Assembly: GCA_020217065.1 (NCBI GenBank)
Contig: JAIWOB010000131.1
Span: forward strand, 1-10,000
Length of the DNA: 10,000 nt
Origin: Chloroflexota bacterium
GTDB taxonomy: Bacteria > Chloroflexota > Anaerolineae > Anaerolineales > Villigracilaceae
Direction of reading: 5' to 3'
Below are positions 7,712 through 10,000 of the stretch, in pieces (the stretch's first letter is position 1; every line of letters starts with the position of its first letter). The position numbers and the translations under genes were made by a program. Below the pieces are notes generated by a model. It was not told the DNA's origin and did no database searches. It saw only the letters and a program-made list of their open reading frames with translations.

Positions 7712-9679
7712 CTACCGCACCGTCACGGCGTCCACAGAGCCGACGCCGTTTTCGGCGAAGACCAATTTCAGGGTATGGCTGCCTTGCGCCAGCGGCGCGG
7801 GAAGGTCCCATTTCTGCTGAAAGGCGGGGTCGCCGTTCTGGTTGACCGTTCCCGCCAGAACATCATCCACATATATCTCCACGCCGCCAAAAGATGGGTC
7901 GAGCGTATAGGATAAAGTAAACGACGTCCCGTTGAAGGAGAAGAGCGCCACCGAGTCTTTTCCAACCGCCTGCTTGTAAGCGCCTTGATATGCTTGCGGC
8001 TCCGCCACGTCATACCAAACGCCGGAGTACGAAAACGCCGCGTCGTCATAAACGACTTCCGAAGCGGGCTGGGGCGTCGGCGGCTCCGGCGTGGAAGCGA
8101 CGGGGTCAAGCGGCGCGGGAGAAAGCGCCGTCTCTGTGGGGGCGGCGGTTGAAGCCGCCGTTTCGGTCTCGGCGGCAACGGTTTCGATAAGGGCTGGCTG
8201 GACGGGGGTCTCTGTCGCCAATGGAGCGGCTGCCGGGGGCGGGGTCTCAGTCACAGCCAGGGTCGCTTGGACTTGCGGCTCGGAAAGCGCCCGCATCCGC
8301 GTCGCTCCCAGGTTGGAAAAGGCGTCGGGCCAACCCGCTACATTGGCGGGAATCTTCGAGGCAGGATAATCTGGCGGAGCGACCCAGACGGGAGTGGGGA
8401 TGGTTTGAAATGCGCCCAAATTCGAACCGGCGTTCACCACGGAGGAAGAAGAAAACCATTTGGGAATGGAAATCGCCGACGATTTTCCAATGGCGGGACT
8501 GTTTGACAAGAGGCTGCCATCCGCCGCAAGAAGCGGGTCTGCGACCTTTCCATTAGGTTCGGTCACGCCAAAAGCCGCCTTGCTGATGTCGTAATCGAAA
8601 GAACCGCCGGAGGGGGTCTTGCTAAACGCCTTGAGCGCGGTGAGATATACGTTATTGCGCACCGTCCAGGGCGTCGCCACCTTGCGGGAAAGCATGTCAT
8701 AGGCGTAGAAATTGGCGGCGGCGTTGCCGACAATCGTATTATTGAAAATCCAAACGCCGTTTGCGTATCCCTTCGATAAATCCACCTTAAACGCCGAATT
8801 CAAACGCGACGCTTCTCCGGTGGGATTGCCTCTGGTGATTTGGACATTGTTATAAATGAAAATGGGACCGACCCCTTTTGTCGTCAGGCTTACCAGGCGA
8901 TGCGTATCCGTCATGGTATTGTTATAGACATGGAAGTTAAAAGAATCGCCTTCCGGCTCGACGGGGTCGTCCGCCACGCGCTCGAAGCGGTTGCCGAAGA
9001 TAAAGATATTCGAGTTCATCCACTGCCCGGCTGTATCGTCGGTGAATAAAAAGCCGTTGAAGGCGTCATGAACCCAGTTGTTGCGAATATGGTAAGAGCC
9101 GCCTCCATAAGAAGAAGCGTAGACCGCGCCTCCTTCGCAAGCCGAGCCTTTCAACTGGCTCCAGGTTTTGCCCTGCGCGCAGGTCTGGAAAAATTCGTTG
9201 TTTTCAATCAAGAGGTGGCTGGAATATTCTTTGACCAAAATCCCTGCGTGGCTGAAATCAAACACATTGTTTCTGAAGATAACGTAGTGGCTCGAAAGAA
9301 CGGTGATTTGGTCAACGGCGTTGCGAAAAGTCAGTCCCTGCACGATAAGCCATTCCGAATTCTTCAAGACAAGAGACCCGCCGTCAAAGACAGCGCCGTT
9401 TCCCAAGAGAATGAGCGGCGCGGCGGTAGTTCCCTTCAAGGTCACGGTGTTGACGCCGCTATATTTGCCAGCCAAAAGAATAATCGTATCCCCGGCGACG
9501 GCGCGAGACGCCGCCTTTTGAATGGTCTTAAAAGGCGCAGACAGAGTCCCGGCGTTGGCGTCGCTGCCGGCGGGAGAGACATAGTAAACGCTCGCCGCCG
9601 CATGGGCGCGGAAAGGAATCCCCGCCGCAAGGGAAACGACAAGCGCCGCGCTCAACAGCCGATAAATAATTTTGTTCAT
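7712..9679 (-). CDS. secreted right-handed parallel beta-helix protein with C-terminal beta-sandwich
   Basis: The 655-aa protein begins with a signal peptide (MNKIIYRLLS, hydrophobic core, likely cut after AHA at about 27). A beta-helix cap motif YYVSPAGSDANAGTLSAPFK (32-51) and TIQKAASRAVAGDTIILLAGKY follow, typical of DUF1565/polysaccharide-lyase-like folds. Asn-rich PbH1-type rungs run from about 95 to 345 (RNNVF, IENNEF, IRNNWV, IFGNRF, VYNNTM, IFNNTI, VRNNVY). The SPAIG ... NLGAFQ close (394-425) resembles the SPAIDAG...DIGAYE ending of such proteins. A Pro/Thr/Ala/Glu-rich linker (about 467-540) leads to a beta-sandwich domain (541-655, GSHTLKLVF near the end) like carbohydrate-binding modules. 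ATG 9679 is chosen for the signal peptide and AAGGAG 7 nt upstream; an in-frame extension to 9751 is rejected. It probably acts on or binds polysaccharide outside the cell. No catalytic residues can be named with confidence. Confidence 0.85.
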   Translation of the reverse strand: MNKIIYRLLSAALVVSLAAGIPFRAHAAASVYYVSPAGSDANAGTLSAPFKTIQKAASRAVAGDTIILLAGKYSGVNTVTLKGTTAAPLILLGNGAVFDGGSLVLKNSEWLIVQGLTFRNAVDQITVLSSHYVIFRNNVFDFSHAGILVKEYSSHLLIENNEFFQTCAQGKTWSQLKGSACEGGAVYASSYGGGSYHIRNNWVHDAFNGFLFTDDTAGQWMNSNIFIFGNRFERVADDPVEPEGDSFNFHVYNNTMTDTHRLVSLTTKGVGPIFIYNNVQITRGNPTGEASRLNSAFKVDLSKGYANGVWIFNNTIVGNAAANFYAYDMLSRKVATPWTVRNNVYLTALKAFSKTPSGGSFDYDISKAAFGVTEPNGKVADPLLAADGSLLSNSPAIGKSSAISIPKWFSSSSVVNAGSNLGAFQTIPTPVWVAPPDYPASKIPANVAGWPDAFSNLGATRMRALSEPQVQATLAVTETPPPAAAPLATETPVQPALIETVAAETETAASTAAPTETALSPAPLDPVASTPEPPTPQPASEVVYDDAAFSYSGVWYDVAEPQAYQGAYKQAVGKDSVALFSFNGTSFTLSYTLDPSFGGVEIYVDDVLAGTVNQNGDPAFQQKWDLPAPLAQGSHTLKLVFAENGVGSVDAVTVR

Positions 9680-10000
9680 TTTACAGCTCCTTTCATACAA
9701 ATAAACCTGCCGCAGTCGGACGCGTAAAGGGTAGCACAGGGAGTTTTTCAAGCGGAGCGTCCGGCATAGGACTTGTGTACCGGGCGTCCCTACATTTCTG
9801 AAAGTCCTCGATTTTTCCTTTACGTTTTTGAAAGGGGAAACTGCAATCCCCCCCTTGTAGAGTTTTCACAAATTCATATCCCGTGAAGAAATTGAAAGGA
9901 CGGGCGTTCTGCCCGTCCCATTTTGGAAAAATACCCGCCCATTGGCGATTCCCTCTCGGCAAATTTTCAAACGCACATCCAACGCGCAACCGTCAATATC
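9680..10000. other. non-coding right edge, no supported gene
   Basis: This 321-bp stretch holds the 5' region of the beta-helix gene, with its Shine-Dalgarno at 9687-9692 read on the minus strand. A minus-strand TTGAAA (9751-9746) could be a -35 box but no convincing -10 box follows it, so the promoter is not placed. A minus-strand frame of 98 codons at 9693-9989 has no motif, overlaps the beta-helix start and shows no sign of being real. The rest shows T- and A-rich runs and one GC hairpin. Confidence 0.5.
9898..9918. terminator. GC-rich hairpin, possible terminator of an off-window gene
   Basis: GGACGGGC (9898-9905) pairs perfectly with GCCCGTCC (9911-9918) around a 5-nt loop. It is followed by CATTTTGG on the plus strand and by TTTCAATTT on the minus strand. 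Either direction could give a weak intrinsic terminator, most plausibly for a gene beyond the right edge reading leftward. No gene in the window ends here. Confidence 0.4.

Noticed and set aside
9068..9727. 219-codon plus-strand frame opposite the beta-helix gene
   Set aside because: It is antisense to a well-supported gene and overlaps that gene's ribosome-binding site and start. No motifs were seen.

Overview
The window looks like ordinary chromosomal DNA from a bacterium of the Chloroflexota, most likely class Anaerolineae. This is a tentative call. It rests on the moderately high GC content, the sequence style of HisD and ClpC, the lipoprotein and signal-peptide proteins, and a secreted beta-helix protein with a Pro/Thr-rich linker and a C-terminal beta-sandwich. 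No rRNA, tRNA, CRISPR array, transposase or phage gene was found.

Left part (1-4432, plus strand). A non-coding stretch carries a good sigma-70-type promoter (TTGACT, 17-nt spacer, TAGAAT). It is followed by a leader of about 130 nt that holds a 19-codon ORF with a His-Arg-His stretch and a textbook intrinsic terminator just ahead of hisD (histidinol dehydrogenase). The layout suggests attenuation of hisD. After a 65-bp gap with a C(UUCG)G hairpin comes a complete three-gene ABC importer of the nitrate/sulfonate/taurine/thiamine-precursor type: lipoprotein binding protein, an 11-bp intercistronic hairpin, permease, and ATPase overlapping the permease by 4 nt. Its substrate cannot be read from the sequence.

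Middle (4433-7227). A 14-bp-stem hairpin separates the importer from the convergent clpC gene, an AAA+ unfoldase of the ClpC type with a ClpP-docking-like LGF tripeptide. clpC has an extended -10 promoter and a leader with two small overlapping hairpins. A divergent promoter (TTGAAT, 16 nt, TATAAT) in the same intergenic region drives a small gene for a 135-aa protein that resembles the third domain of eRF1/Dom34 (pelota).

Right part (7636-10000). A hairpin with an A/T-rich flank separates the small gene from a convergent minus-strand gene for a 655-aa secreted right-handed beta-helix protein. The last 320 bp hold no supported gene, only that gene's upstream region and a GC-rich hairpin.

Nothing here is clearly a new system. 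The items most worth a second look are the hisD leader, the eRF1-domain-like protein beside clpC, and the secreted beta-helix protein.
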